Positions 17,246 to 25,790 of a DNA stretch of 64,000 nucleotides are shown piece by piece; the stretch's first letter is position 1, and every line of letters starts with the position of its first letter. The DNA comes from Sphingomonas cavernae (GTDB taxonomy: Bacteria; Pseudomonadota; Alphaproteobacteria; Sphingomonadales; Sphingomonadaceae). The stretch covers positions 558,001 to 622,000 of the forward strand of contig NZ_QYUM01000004.1 of assembly GCF_003590775.1 (NCBI RefSeq), read 5' to 3'. Both the position numbers and the translations under genes were made by a program. Under the pieces are notes generated by a model. That model was not told the origin of the DNA and did not search any database. It saw only the letters and a list, made by a program, of their open reading frames with translations.

Positions 17246-18105
17246 CAGCGTGCCCCCCTTGCGTTCGCACCGGGTGCCACAGCTCGCGCCAGTTGCGCCC
17301 CGCCCGTTTCCGCCTCGGCCATGAGCTGGCCGAATGTCGGTTGTTCGCTCAGCCAGCTTCCGAAATCGCGCTCATTGGCGACGATCACGGTCCCGCGCAT
17401 CATGTGATGCCCCGTGCCGCACAGCTCGGCGCAGAGGATTTCGTAAGTCCCTGTCCTTGTCGGCGTCATCCAGAAATAGGTGACGATGCCCGGCACCAGA
17501 TCCATCTTCGCGCGGAATTGCGGCACGTAAAAGTCGTGGAGCACGTCCTTGGAGCGCAGCACCATCTTGACGGGCTTGTCGACGGGGAGCCGCAGCTCGT
17601 TACTCTCGATCAGCACGTCGTCGCGGCCATAGGGATCGCGCGGATTGATGCCGAAGCTGTTCTCGGGCGTGATGTGGCTGATATTGGCGCTGCCGAGCAC
17701 GCCGTCCGCGCCGGGGAAGCGGAACGCCCATTGCCACTGCTGCCCCGTCGCCTCGACGATCGCGGCGTCCTTGGGCACCGTCACATATTCATGCCAGGCG
17801 ACGAGCCCGGGCGCGAGCATCCCCGCAATCCCCACTGCCGTCCAGAAGGTCAGCCGCTTTTCGAGTTTGGTGTTCTCGGGGTCGAAATGCGCGCTGTGCC
17901 CCGGCCGGTTGCGATAGCGCATGATCGACCAGGCGATGAAGAGGTTGAGCACGACGAAAGCGACCGCGCAGATATACAGTGTGACCATCAACGCATCGTC
18001 GATAGAGCCCCAATTGGACGCACGCGGGGTAAGCCACCACGGACTGAACAGGTGAAAGGCTATCGAGCCTAGCACGAGCAGCGCTATTACGATTGCGACA
18101 GCCAT
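17245..18105 (-). CDS. ctaC: Cytochrome c oxidase subunit II (CuA)
   Basis: Two N-terminal TM helices (residues about 1-20 and 40-66) anchor a periplasmic cupredoxin domain. The binuclear CuA site is visible as His in DVLHDFYVPQF plus CAELCGTGHHMM (two Cys, Glu carbonyl, His, Met). The start is the ATG preceded by GGGAGAGAGG; a frame extension of 26 residues upstream is probably not translated. This is the first gene of the ctaC-ctaD-ctaE2-ctaE-IV-cyt c operon. No cox11 or assembly genes are adjacent. Confidence 0.94.
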   Translation of the reverse strand: MAVAIVIALLVLGSIAFHLFSPWWLTPRASNWGSIDDALMVTLYICAVAFVVLNLFIAWSIMRYRNRPGHSAHFDPENTKLEKRLTFWTAVGIAGMLAPGLVAWHEYVTVPKDAAIVEATGQQWQWAFRFPGADGVLGSANISHITPENSFGINPRDPYGRDDVLIESNELRLPVDKPVKMVLRSKDVLHDFYVPQFRAKMDLVPGIVTYFWMTPTRTGTYEILCAELCGTGHHMMRGTVIVANERDFGSWLSEQPTFGQLMAEAETGGAQLARAVAPGANARGAR

Positions 18106-18379
18106 CCTCTCTCCCGCTGTTGCCGTGGCGCCCGGGATGCCGAGGTGGACCGTTACTGGTTCGCCCCGACACGCGGGAAGCAACCAACTCGTCTTATGAG
18201 TCGACTATATATGACAGAATCTGCAGGGCAAGCGGCCATATCCGATTGGCTCTTCCCCCGTCCTCCTCGGTACGCCGACTGTCGGTTTTCAGGGTTTTTC
18301 CCGATAGTGCCACATGCGGTGCGGCCTATGCTGACCCTTCCGGGCACCCGTGCCCAACAGGTCCATGGGAGGTGCAAAG

Positions 18380-18853
18380 ATGCGCCTGATATCGATAGCC
18401 GCGACAGTCGCGATTCTCATCCCAACCGCCTCGATCGCGCAAACCGCGACCGGCCAGTTCGCCGTCAGGGCTCAGGTCAATGCGAGCTGCCAGGTCACGC
18501 CCCAGGATCTCAATTTCGGCGTTTACAGTTCGTCGTCCACCGCTACCGCGCAGACGCCGCTCAGCGTCCGGTGCACGCCGGGCTCGGCCGTAACGATCAG
18601 CCTCAGTGCCGGCTCCTCGGGCAATCCTCAGTCGCGAAACATGCAGAACGGGTCCAACAACCTGAACTACCAGATCTATCGCGACAGTGCCCGGACCGAT
18701 CCGATCAATACGGCCGGAATGGCATTCCAGATGAGCGGTGGTGAGAACACCGGGCAGTTGAAGACCTGGACACTTTACGGCTCGGTTCCTGCAAACCAGT
18801 TCGTCGCTGCAGGCAACTATGTCGACCAGATCCTTGTGACCGCGCAGTTCTAG
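18380..18853 (+). CDS. Csu-type fimbrial subunit, spore coat U domain
   Basis: A secreted pilin of 157 residues with a Sec signal peptide (MRLISIAATVAILIPTASIAQ). The SCPU domain follows, beginning FAVRAQVNASCQVTPQDLNFGVY with paired cysteines (NASCQV and VRCTPG) and ending in the beta-strand YVDQILVTAQF. The ribosome-binding site GGGAGG is 8 bp upstream. It is the first gene of a Csu-like chaperone-usher operon and is probably the main shaft or tip-proximal subunit. Confidence 0.88.
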   Translation: MRLISIAATVAILIPTASIAQTATGQFAVRAQVNASCQVTPQDLNFGVYSSSSTATAQTPLSVRCTPGSAVTISLSAGSSGNPQSRNMQNGSNNLNYQIYRDSARTDPINTAGMAFQMSGGENTGQLKTWTLYGSVPANQFVAAGNYVDQILVTAQF

Positions 18854-18871
18854 GACTGAGGAGGGCGTGTG

Positions 18872-19579
18872 ATGGCAAGAATGCGAGTTCATCGGCTTGG
18901 GATGGTTGCCGCATTGCTAGTGACAGCCACGCCGCTCTCAGCCGGATCGCTCGAAATCGGCCCAACGCGCGTGCAGATGATCGGTCCCGAACGCACGGCG
19001 ACGCTCACGATCCGCAACGTCGATAGCGCACCCTCCAATATTCAGGTCCGCACGGTCGACTGGTCGCAGCCCGAGGGCGCCGATCTGTATGCGCCATCGA
19101 AGCAACTGCTGGCGAGCCCGCCGATGGTGACGCTCGCACCCGGCGAGTCTCAGGTGATCAGGCTGGTCGTCGAGGATTTGCCCAAGGTGCCCGGCGAAAC
19201 GGCATTTCGCCTGATCCTCGACGAGATCCGTCCCCAGCGCGCCGAAGGCGGCGCCGGTGTGCAGGCAGCGCTCCGCGCCCTCGTGCCCGTGTTCGTCACG
19301 CCCTCCACCCAGTCGCGACCCAAGCTCAGATGGACCGCTGCGCGATCCGGGCAGAATGTGCTGCTTACCGCCCACAATGACGGCGACGCGCGCGACAGGT
19401 TGGTCAATCTCAATGTCACGGCGGGCGGAAAGGCCGTCGGCGATCCACTGGAAGGTTATGTGCTGAGCCGCGCCAGACGAAGCTGGACGCTCGCCGCGGT
19501 TCCCGCGGCAACCTCGCTCAGGGTCGCGGCCGAAGGCGACTACGGCGCGGTCCAGGCCGATGTGCCGATCGGGCAATGA
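18872..19579 (+). CDS. Fimbrial periplasmic chaperone (CsuC-like)
   Basis: A PapD-like chaperone of 235 residues with a signal peptide ending near PLSAGS. The first Ig-like domain carries ERTATLTIRNVDSAPSNIQVR and the G1-adjacent segment PPMVTLAPGESQVIRLV, which donates a strand to pilins. The second domain is short. GAGGAGGG precedes the ATG (a GTG one codon earlier is possible). It escorts SCPU pilins to the usher, whose gene overlaps its 3' end by 20 bp. Confidence 0.9.
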   Translation: MARMRVHRLGMVAALLVTATPLSAGSLEIGPTRVQMIGPERTATLTIRNVDSAPSNIQVRTVDWSQPEGADLYAPSKQLLASPPMVTLAPGESQVIRLVVEDLPKVPGETAFRLILDEIRPQRAEGGAGVQAALRALVPVFVTPSTQSRPKLRWTAARSGQNVLLTAHNDGDARDRLVNLNVTAGGKAVGDPLEGYVLSRARRSWTLAAVPAATSLRVAAEGDYGAVQADVPIGQ

Positions 19580-21923
19580 TCGTCGCCTTTCTTTCTTGCT
19601 CCTCGCCACCGTGGCGGCGTTTGCAAGCCAGCTAGCCGGCGTCGCAGCAGCGCAACGGCCTGCCGCGGACGAAACCCCCGCCGCGCCGGGCATCGTCTAT
19701 CTTCTCGACGTGCGCGTGAACGGCTGGCCGCTTGAGCTGGTCGCGCGCTTTTACGACGAGAACGGCCGACTCTCGCTCCCTGCCGAGCAATTCGACGGCC
19801 TCGGCTTCAAGCTTGAGGAAGCCTGGGTGACGATGGTCGGGGGCCAGCGTCGCGTCTATCTCGACCAGATTCCGGGCCTGAGCTGGAAGCTCGACATGCG
19901 TGCGCAGGCGATCGACATCACCGCGCCGTTCGAGCGGTTGAAGACGAACGAGCTCCATGTTTCGCCACGCCCAGTCAGGATCGAAAGCAGGGCGGACTGG
20001 GGCATGCTGCTCGGCTGGGACATCTTCGGCGAATGGACGCCCCGTGCCCGAGACGAGCTCCACGGCCGCACCGTCTCCACCAATCTGGAGGCACGGCTCT
20101 TTTCCCCCCTGTTCACCGCGGCGGCGACAGGCTTCGTCAACGTTGGCCAGGGGATCAAGACCGAGTTCGTCCGCCTCGATACGCATATCGACATCGACAA
20201 TCCCGACAAGGCATGGCGGCTGCGCTTTGGAGACACCATAACCGCCGGACCGAGATGGGTTCGCCCTTTCCGTTTCGGCGGCGTGCAATGGACGCGCGAC
20301 TTCGGTCTCCGGCCGGACATCGTCACCATACCCGTGCCGACGCTGAGCCGCGACGTCTCGGTCCCTTCAACGATCGATCTCTTCGTCGACGGGATCCATC
20401 GCTATTCGCAGGCGGTCGACCCCGGCGCCGTCCGGCTCACCGATCTGCCGGTTGCCGGCGGAGCCAACACGATCCAGATGGTCGTGACCGACCAGGCCGG
20501 CCGCCGATCTGAGGTGGTTCTACCCGTCTATTCCTCGACCGCTCTCCTGGCCAGGGGCATGAGCCGCTTCAGCATGGAAGCCGGGGTGGCGCGCCAGAAC
20601 TACTCGATCGCGAGCAACGACTATGAAGGCAAGTTCGCGGCCGGCACCTACAGCTATGGCGTCACCGATGGCCTGACGCTCACCGGCAGTGTTGCGCTTG
20701 CCGACGGATATTGGAGCGTGGTCGGCGAGGCAACCGTGTCGGTGGGCAAGCTCTTCGTCCTTGACGGCGCGCTGCTCTACAGCGACGGCCCGGCCGGCAG
20801 GGGCCAGACCTGGGTCATTGGCTTCGAACACGCCTCACGCCGGCTGAGCCTGTCGGGCTATTATGCGCGCGCCAGCGAGCGCTACTTCGACCTGGCCGCA
20901 CTATTTGGCTATAATCGCTTCCGTGAGCGGGCCGTGGCGTCGTTCGGCCTGAACCTCGGCCGCGCGGGCCAGATCAACCTTGCCTATGTCGGGCAGCGCG
21001 AGTTCGGCCCCGGCATCACCAGCGTCGTGTCGGGCACCTATGGCTTCGACCTGCTCAGAAACAGGGTGCGCCTCTCAGCATCGGGCTATGGCGACACCGA
21101 CAATGAAAGCTGGGGCGTGCTCCTCTCGCTCTCGGTCTCACTCGGCCGGGGAAACACTCAGGCCTATCTCCAGCAGAGCTGGCGCAACGACCAGCGCTCG
21201 ACGCTGGCCCAGCTTCGCGGCCAGGCCTTTGACCAGCGGCTCAACTGGGAGGTTGATGGCACCGTGGGCGATTTCAAGGGCGCCTCGGCGCAGGCCGATT
21301 GGGACGGCGAGCGCGCCGACCTGCATTTTCGCGTCGATCATTCCAACGGGTCGACGGGCATTCAGGCCGAACTGATGCAGTCGCTGGTGTTCATGAACAA
21401 CCAGCTTTTCCTTGCCGGCCGCGTCGATGATGCGTTCACCGTGGTCGAAGTCGAGGATTCGCCGGGCGTCAGGGTCGCGCTTGAGAACCGCACCGTGGGA
21501 CGGACCAACAAGCGCGGCCGCATCTTCGTCTCGGGATTGCAGTCCTATGTGCCCAACGCGGTCTCGATCGAGCCGCTCGACCTGCCGGTCGATGCGAGCA
21601 TCGGGGATCCCGCAACGCAGGTTGCGCCAAAGGACCGCGCGGGCGTGGTCACGCGTTTTTCGGTCAAGCGCGCGCGATCCGCAGTGGTGACACTCCAGCT
21701 TCCCGACGGATCGGCGCCGCCGCCGGGGGCCAGCGCGCTTGTTGCGGGCATAGAGGAACCGGTGCTCACGGGCTTTGGCGGGGAGGTCTATGTCCGCGGC
21801 CTCAAACCCGGCGCGAACCGGCTCGACGTCACCTGGCAGGGGGGCAGTTGCTCGGTCACCTTCGATGCGGACGTGGCGGCGGGCAGCCTGCCGCGTCTTG
21901 GACCCTTCATATGCGTGCCCTGA
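19560..21923 (+). CDS. Fimbrial outer-membrane usher (CsuD/FimD-like)
   Basis: A 787-residue pilus assembly pore with a signal peptide (FLLLATVAAFASQLAGVAAAQ). An N-terminal chaperone-binding domain precedes a 24-strand barrel and plug typical of PF00577, with PVPTLSRDVSVPSTIDLFVDG-like and VDPGAVRLTDLPVAGGANTIQM motifs. C-terminal domains end in LPRLGPFICVP. Its start overlaps the chaperone gene and its end overlaps the second pilin gene by 13 bp. The length is within the usual range for Csu ushers. Confidence 0.9.
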   Translation: MCRSGNDRRLSFLLLATVAAFASQLAGVAAAQRPAADETPAAPGIVYLLDVRVNGWPLELVARFYDENGRLSLPAEQFDGLGFKLEEAWVTMVGGQRRVYLDQIPGLSWKLDMRAQAIDITAPFERLKTNELHVSPRPVRIESRADWGMLLGWDIFGEWTPRARDELHGRTVSTNLEARLFSPLFTAAATGFVNVGQGIKTEFVRLDTHIDIDNPDKAWRLRFGDTITAGPRWVRPFRFGGVQWTRDFGLRPDIVTIPVPTLSRDVSVPSTIDLFVDGIHRYSQAVDPGAVRLTDLPVAGGANTIQMVVTDQAGRRSEVVLPVYSSTALLARGMSRFSMEAGVARQNYSIASNDYEGKFAAGTYSYGVTDGLTLTGSVALADGYWSVVGEATVSVGKLFVLDGALLYSDGPAGRGQTWVIGFEHASRRLSLSGYYARASERYFDLAALFGYNRFRERAVASFGLNLGRAGQINLAYVGQREFGPGITSVVSGTYGFDLLRNRVRLSASGYGDTDNESWGVLLSLSVSLGRGNTQAYLQQSWRNDQRSTLAQLRGQAFDQRLNWEVDGTVGDFKGASAQADWDGERADLHFRVDHSNGSTGIQAELMQSLVFMNNQLFLAGRVDDAFTVVEVEDSPGVRVALENRTVGRTNKRGRIFVSGLQSYVPNAVSIEPLDLPVDASIGDPATQVAPKDRAGVVTRFSVKRARSAVVTLQLPDGSAPPPGASALVAGIEEPVLTGFGGEVYVRGLKPGANRLDVTWQGGSCSVTFDADVAAGSLPRLGPFICVP

Positions 21924-22375
21924 TCGCCTTCGCGCTGCTCGCGACACCCGCGCTCGCGGCCGCGCAGCCCGCGCCCGGCAATCGTTCGTGCAGCGTGCGC
22001 GTCCATGGGCTGAACTTCGGTGTCTATGACGGGCTGACCGCTGCGCCGGACCTGTCGCTTGGCAGGATCGAGCTTCGCTGCCTGCCCCTCGGCTCGTCGG
22101 CCGGCGCGCGCGTCACGCTCTCGACCGGGAATTCGGGCCAGTATCAGGATCGGGTCATGACCAACGGCCCCCATGAGCTGCGCTACAATCTCTATGCCGA
22201 CCCCACGCGCAGACGCATCCTCGGCGACGGGACAGGCAGCACGATCCCGCTGCCGCCACGACTGACACGGGAGTTCGGGCCGTCGGTGTTCCGCGTCTTC
22301 GGCATCATTCACCCGCGACAGCTTGTGCCGGCGGGCGAATATACGGATACGATCCGGATCGATGTCGAATTCTAG
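21911..22375 (+). CDS. Second spore coat U domain pilin (probable tip subunit)
   Basis: A secreted SCPU protein of 154 residues: signal peptide MRALIAFALLATPALAAAQP, then CSVRVHGLNFGVYDGLTAAPDL with the second cysteine in ELRCLPLGSS, ending YTDTIRIDVEF. It starts inside the usher gene, so its translation is coupled. In Csu systems the pilin encoded after the usher is usually the tip adhesin. This one is shorter than the Acinetobacter CsuE and has one SCPU domain only. Confidence 0.85.
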   Translation: MRALIAFALLATPALAAAQPAPGNRSCSVRVHGLNFGVYDGLTAAPDLSLGRIELRCLPLGSSAGARVTLSTGNSGQYQDRVMTNGPHELRYNLYADPTRRRILGDGTGSTIPLPPRLTREFGPSVFRVFGIIHPRQLVPAGEYTDTIRIDVEF

Positions 22376-22392
22376 CCCGAAGGTCCTGCCCG

Positions 22393-22596
22393 GTGATCCT
22401 CCTCTCCCTGCTCCTGATCGCTCCACAGCCCGAGCAGGTGGGATATTTGAGGACCCTCGTGATCACCGTCCGCGCCGAGGTGATCCAGACGTGTTGGCTT
22501 TCACCTCTTGCCGAACCGCGCTGCCGCGGCGCGACGGACAGGTCGCCTCCACGCATCCTGCGCAGCAGCTCGGGCGTGACCATAATCGAGTTCTGA
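22393..22596 (+). CDS. Small secreted protein at the end of the csu operon
   Basis: An open frame of 67 codons starts at GTG 17 bp after the second pilin gene. A hydrophobic N-terminus (MILLSLLLIAP) is followed by LVITVRAEVIQTC and a C-terminal SSSGVTIIEF. The VRAEVIQTC segment and the terminal strand look like the first and last strands of an SCPU domain with the middle missing. It may be a mini-pilin, a terminator subunit or a decayed pilin. No strong ribosome-binding site is seen, so translation is uncertain. Confidence 0.5.
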   Translation: MILLSLLLIAPQPEQVGYLRTLVITVRAEVIQTCWLSPLAEPRCRGATDRSPPRILRSSSGVTIIEF

Positions 22597-22606
22597 CGCG
22601 CAGACC

Positions 22607-23644
22607 CTACTGCGCGCCCTCCTCCACCGGATAGCCTTTTTCACGCCACAGCTTCATGCCCCCGTCGAGCGCGGTGGCGCGCCTGAAGCCCAGCTCGCGC
22701 AGCGTCGCCGCGGCCAGCGTCGAGACCTTTCCGAATTCGCAGACGGTGAGGATACGAAGCGTCGGGTCGGGCAGTTCCTGGTTGACGCGCAGCTCGAGCT
22801 GCCCGCGCGGCAAATGACGCGCGCCCTCGATATGCCCCGCCTCGAAGGCGCTCCGCTCGCGTACGTCGAGCACGATCAGGTCGTCTCCGCCCTCCAACAG
22901 CCGCGTCCTCAGCTCGGCAAGCGACATGAAGGGCACCTTGCGCGCCGCCTCGGCAAGCATCTGCTCGATCGTCTTGCCGCCGCACATATTGGTGCGCAGC
23001 GCCTCGGTCATGTGATCGGGCGCGGTCAGGTTCAGATGCTGCATCATCTCGGCGAACGCGGCGCGGTCGCGCTGCTGCAGCCTCGGGTTTTCCGCGATCT
23101 CGCGGCCGATGGTGCTCGACGATTGCCCCTTGTAGTCGTGCGCCGGAAACACCTGGGTCGCGGGATCGAGCTTCAGCACGATATTGAACAGGCTGTCATA
23201 GAGCGCATCGGGATCGCCCGTCGGCAGATCGGTGCGCCCTGTCCCGCCGATCAGCAGAGTATCTCCGGTGAACAGCCGATCCTCGATATGCAGGCACATC
23301 GAATCATTGGTGTGCCCCGGCGTGTGGATCGCCTGCAGCCGCAGGTCGCCAAAGATCAGCATGTCCCCGTCATCGAGCCGCAGATCCGCATAGGGCGCGA
23401 CGCTGTTGCGGTGCATCACCGCGGGCACGCCCAGCCGGTCCTTGAGTTCGTGCGCGGCCGAAAAATGATCGGCATGGGTATGCGTGTCGACGACATAGCG
23501 CAGCCTCAGCCCCTCGCGCGCGAGCACGCCAAGATAGCGGTCGAGCTGCGGCAGCGCCGGGTCGATCAGGATTGCCGAGCAGCTTTCGCCGCAGCCGAGC
23601 AGATAGGACTGGCAACCGCCCGTGCTGATCTGCTGCAGGATCAT
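22607..23644 (-). CDS. Metallo-beta-lactamase-fold hydrolase fused to rhodanese (persulfide dioxygenase-like)
   Basis: The N-terminal ETHE1-like domain (about residues 1-235) has the metal motif THTHADH (54-60), TPGHT and FTGDTLLIGGTGRTDL. The C-terminal rhodanese domain (about 245-340) has the catalytic Cys302 in CEFGKVS. ETHE1-family enzymes oxidise glutathione persulfide to sulfite, and a fused rhodanese can move sulfane sulfur, so the protein probably detoxifies sulfide. The adjacent peroxiredoxin, 22 bp upstream on the same strand, fits a redox/sulfur-stress pair. Confidence 0.9.
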   Translation of the reverse strand: MILQQISTGGCQSYLLGCGESCSAILIDPALPQLDRYLGVLAREGLRLRYVVDTHTHADHFSAAHELKDRLGVPAVMHRNSVAPYADLRLDDGDMLIFGDLRLQAIHTPGHTNDSMCLHIEDRLFTGDTLLIGGTGRTDLPTGDPDALYDSLFNIVLKLDPATQVFPAHDYKGQSSSTIGREIAENPRLQQRDRAAFAEMMQHLNLTAPDHMTEALRTNMCGGKTIEQMLAEAARKVPFMSLAELRTRLLEGGDDLIVLDVRERSAFEAGHIEGARHLPRGQLELRVNQELPDPTLRILTVCEFGKVSTLAAATLRELGFRRATALDGGMKLWREKGYPVEEGAQ

Positions 23645-23666
23645 GCGTCCCTGCGCCTCCCGCCGA

Positions 23667-24332
23667 TCATGTTTCTTCGGGCTGCGGCACCACGCGCATA
23701 TAGGGCTTCACCGTCTTCCAGCCCGCGGGGAAAAGCGCCTTCGCATCCTCGTCAGAGACCGCCGGCACAATGATGACGTCCTCGCCCTGCTTCCAGTTCA
23801 CCGGCGTCGCGACCTTGTGCTGCGCGGTGAGCTGGCACGAATCGATCAGCCGCAGCACCTCATCGAAATTGCGCCCCGTGCTCATCGGATAGACGAGCAT
23901 CGCCTTGATCAGCTTGTCGGGGCCGATCAGATAGACCGTCCGCACCGTCTGGTTGTTGAGCGGGGTCCGCCCCTCGGCGCTGTCGCCCGCATCGGCGGGC
24001 AGCATGTCATACAGCTTGGCGACCGCGAGATCATGATCGGCGATGATCGGGTAGGTCACCTCACCGCCCGTCACTTCCTTGATATCGGCCAGCCACCGCT
24101 CATGATCGCCCAGCGGATCGACCGAGAGTCCGATCACCTTGCAGTTGCGCGCGGCGAACTGGTCCTGGCACTTGGCCAGATAGCCGAGCTCGGTCGTGCA
24201 GACAGGCGTAAAATCCTTGGGATGGGAAAACAGCATGCCCCAGGAGTCGCCGAGCCAATCATGGAACCGGATTTGTCCCTGCGTGGTCTCGGCGGTGAAA
24301 TCGGGAGCACGTTCCGCGATTCGCAGCGCCAT
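23667..24332 (-). CDS. 1-Cys peroxiredoxin (Prx6 type)
   Basis: A cytosolic thiol peroxidase of 221 residues. The peroxidatic Cys45 lies in FTPVCTTELG, and the long C-terminal domain (TGRNFDEVLRLIDSCQLTA, VNWKQGEDVIIVP) is characteristic of Prx6. The ATG is chosen because AAAGGAGGA stands 5 bp upstream; an in-frame start 18 codons earlier is not supported. It reduces peroxides and is probably co-transcribed with the persulfide dioxygenase downstream. Confidence 0.93.
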   Translation of the reverse strand: MALRIAERAPDFTAETTQGQIRFHDWLGDSWGMLFSHPKDFTPVCTTELGYLAKCQDQFAARNCKVIGLSVDPLGDHERWLADIKEVTGGEVTYPIIADHDLAVAKLYDMLPADAGDSAEGRTPLNNQTVRTVYLIGPDKLIKAMLVYPMSTGRNFDEVLRLIDSCQLTAQHKVATPVNWKQGEDVIIVPAVSDEDAKALFPAGWKTVKPYMRVVPQPEET

Positions 24333-24413
24333 GATGTCCTCCTTTGAGAAGTCACCGGCATAGCAAATCCGGCGCACGTCCGCCATGACGATGCGCAGAA
24401 GGGCATCGGCCCG

Positions 24414-25358
24414 CTAGCTTGGCGCGGCCCAGTCGCTTTCGCCCGGCCATCGCCCCTCGACGGCGCGATAGGCCAGCGCGAGCGCGCCGGTCAGCCCCGC
24501 CGATGGCCCCGCACCCGGAGCGACGATGTAGGTTTCCATGGCGCGCGTCCGGGCGTTCAGCCCGTAGCCGCCGAGCTTTTCGGACAATGCGTCGCGCACC
24601 AGTCCATGAAGATGCCCCGCCTGCATCACCCCGCCACCCAGAATTATGCGCCGGGGTTGCAGTGCGTAGGTGAGATTGAGGCATAACGACGCCAGATAAT
24701 CGGCTTCGATCGCCCAGCCCGGATGATCGCGCGGCAGGTCGGCAGCATCGACACCCCAGCGCGCCCGCATCGCGGGACCGGCGGCCATCCCCTCCAGACA
24801 GTCGCCGTGATAGGGGCAGATGCCCTTGAAACCAGCATCGCCCGCCGCGCGCGGGATCCGCATATGTCCGGCCTCGGGATGGCTCGCGCCGCCATGCGGC
24901 ACGCCGCCGATCACGACGCCGACGCCGATCCCCGTGCCCACCGTGACATAGCAGAAGCAATCGAGCCCCTGCCCGCTGCCGAACAGCATCTCCCCCACCG
25001 CCGCCGCGTTGACGTCGGTGTCGAGCGTCACCGGGACATTCAACGCATGCTGGAAGTGGCCGACCAGATCGGTTCCCGACCAGCCCGGCTTGGGGGTCGT
25101 TGTGATCGTGCCGAAATCAGCCGCAGCGGGATCGAGCGAGAGCGGCCCGAAGCTGCCGATCGCCAGCGCCGCGATCGGCCCATGCGCCTCGCTCGTCTGC
25201 AGGAAGAAGTCAGTCGCCGCACCCAGGGTTTCGGCGGGCGTGGTCGTGGCGATCCGGACCTCGTCGAGCACCTGACCGTCGGGCCGCGCCACCGCGCACA
25301 GAAACTTGGTCCCCCCCGCCTCGATCGCCGCCAGCAGCCCTTTGCGGTCGATGCTCAT
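24414..25358 (-). CDS. ROK-family sugar kinase (fructokinase)
   Basis: A 314-residue kinase of the BsFRK/Mak group. The ATP-binding motif AAIEAGGTKFLCAVA is at the N-terminus, the catalytic Asp is in TLDTDVNAAAVGE, and zinc ligands are in the HMRI ... CPYHGDCLEG loop that marks ROK fructokinases. It phosphorylates fructose or a related hexose using ATP. The ATG at MSIDRKG is chosen because the core begins two residues later and AGGAAAGG lies upstream. Confidence 0.9.
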   Translation of the reverse strand: MSIDRKGLLAAIEAGGTKFLCAVARPDGQVLDEVRIATTTPAETLGAATDFFLQTSEAHGPIAALAIGSFGPLSLDPAAADFGTITTTPKPGWSGTDLVGHFQHALNVPVTLDTDVNAAAVGEMLFGSGQGLDCFCYVTVGTGIGVGVVIGGVPHGGASHPEAGHMRIPRAAGDAGFKGICPYHGDCLEGMAAGPAMRARWGVDAADLPRDHPGWAIEADYLASLCLNLTYALQPRRIILGGGVMQAGHLHGLVRDALSEKLGGYGLNARTRAMETYIVAPGAGPSAGLTGALALAYRAVEGRWPGESDWAAPS

Positions 25359-25790
25359 GCGCGGGACGGCCTTTCCTGAAGCGTCCGGCCATGCGTCCGA
25401 ACCACGCCGGAGCATGCGGATTCACCGCAATAGGATCAAGCGCGATAAGGGCGAGACGCCGCGCTCGACCATCGACCGCGCTTCTGAGCCGCGCACGCAC
25501 AAGCGGCCATGTCCACTTTGTCGTGGGATCCGGACGGTCCGGAAACGGTCCATCCCGGCCTCAACGCCAGACATGGACGAAGGACCGGTTTTTTTTGGAC
25601 GTCGGCAGGCCGCTGAACGGCCGAGATTGCAGCGGAAGCTGTTAGCGTCCGATCGGCTATGACTACTGACGGGACCGCTTGAAGCCAAAATTTCGGCGTT
25701 TAGGAATGGCCCCCGCGATCGCCCGCTTGCAATGTAGGACTTTGAATGTTCTTGAAACGTTCCAAGGCGAGATTGAACAGGAGAACATGA
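25359..25790. other. Intergenic region before the tail-spike gene
   Basis: About 430 bp without a convincing gene. It contains a perfect odd palindrome TCCGGAC-G-GTCCGGA (25529-25543) and a run of eight T at 25589-25596 preceded by complementary GGTCC and GGACC segments, which may be a plus-strand terminator. GC content falls toward the tail-spike gene, and the ribosome-binding site CAGGAG lies just before its ATG. No integrase, attachment site or other phage gene is seen. Confidence 0.4.

Noticed and set aside
16025-17407. A 460-codon plus-strand frame antisense to ctaD/ctaC
   Set aside because: Extremely His/Asp/Arg-rich translation, typical of antisense to TM-coding GC-rich genes.
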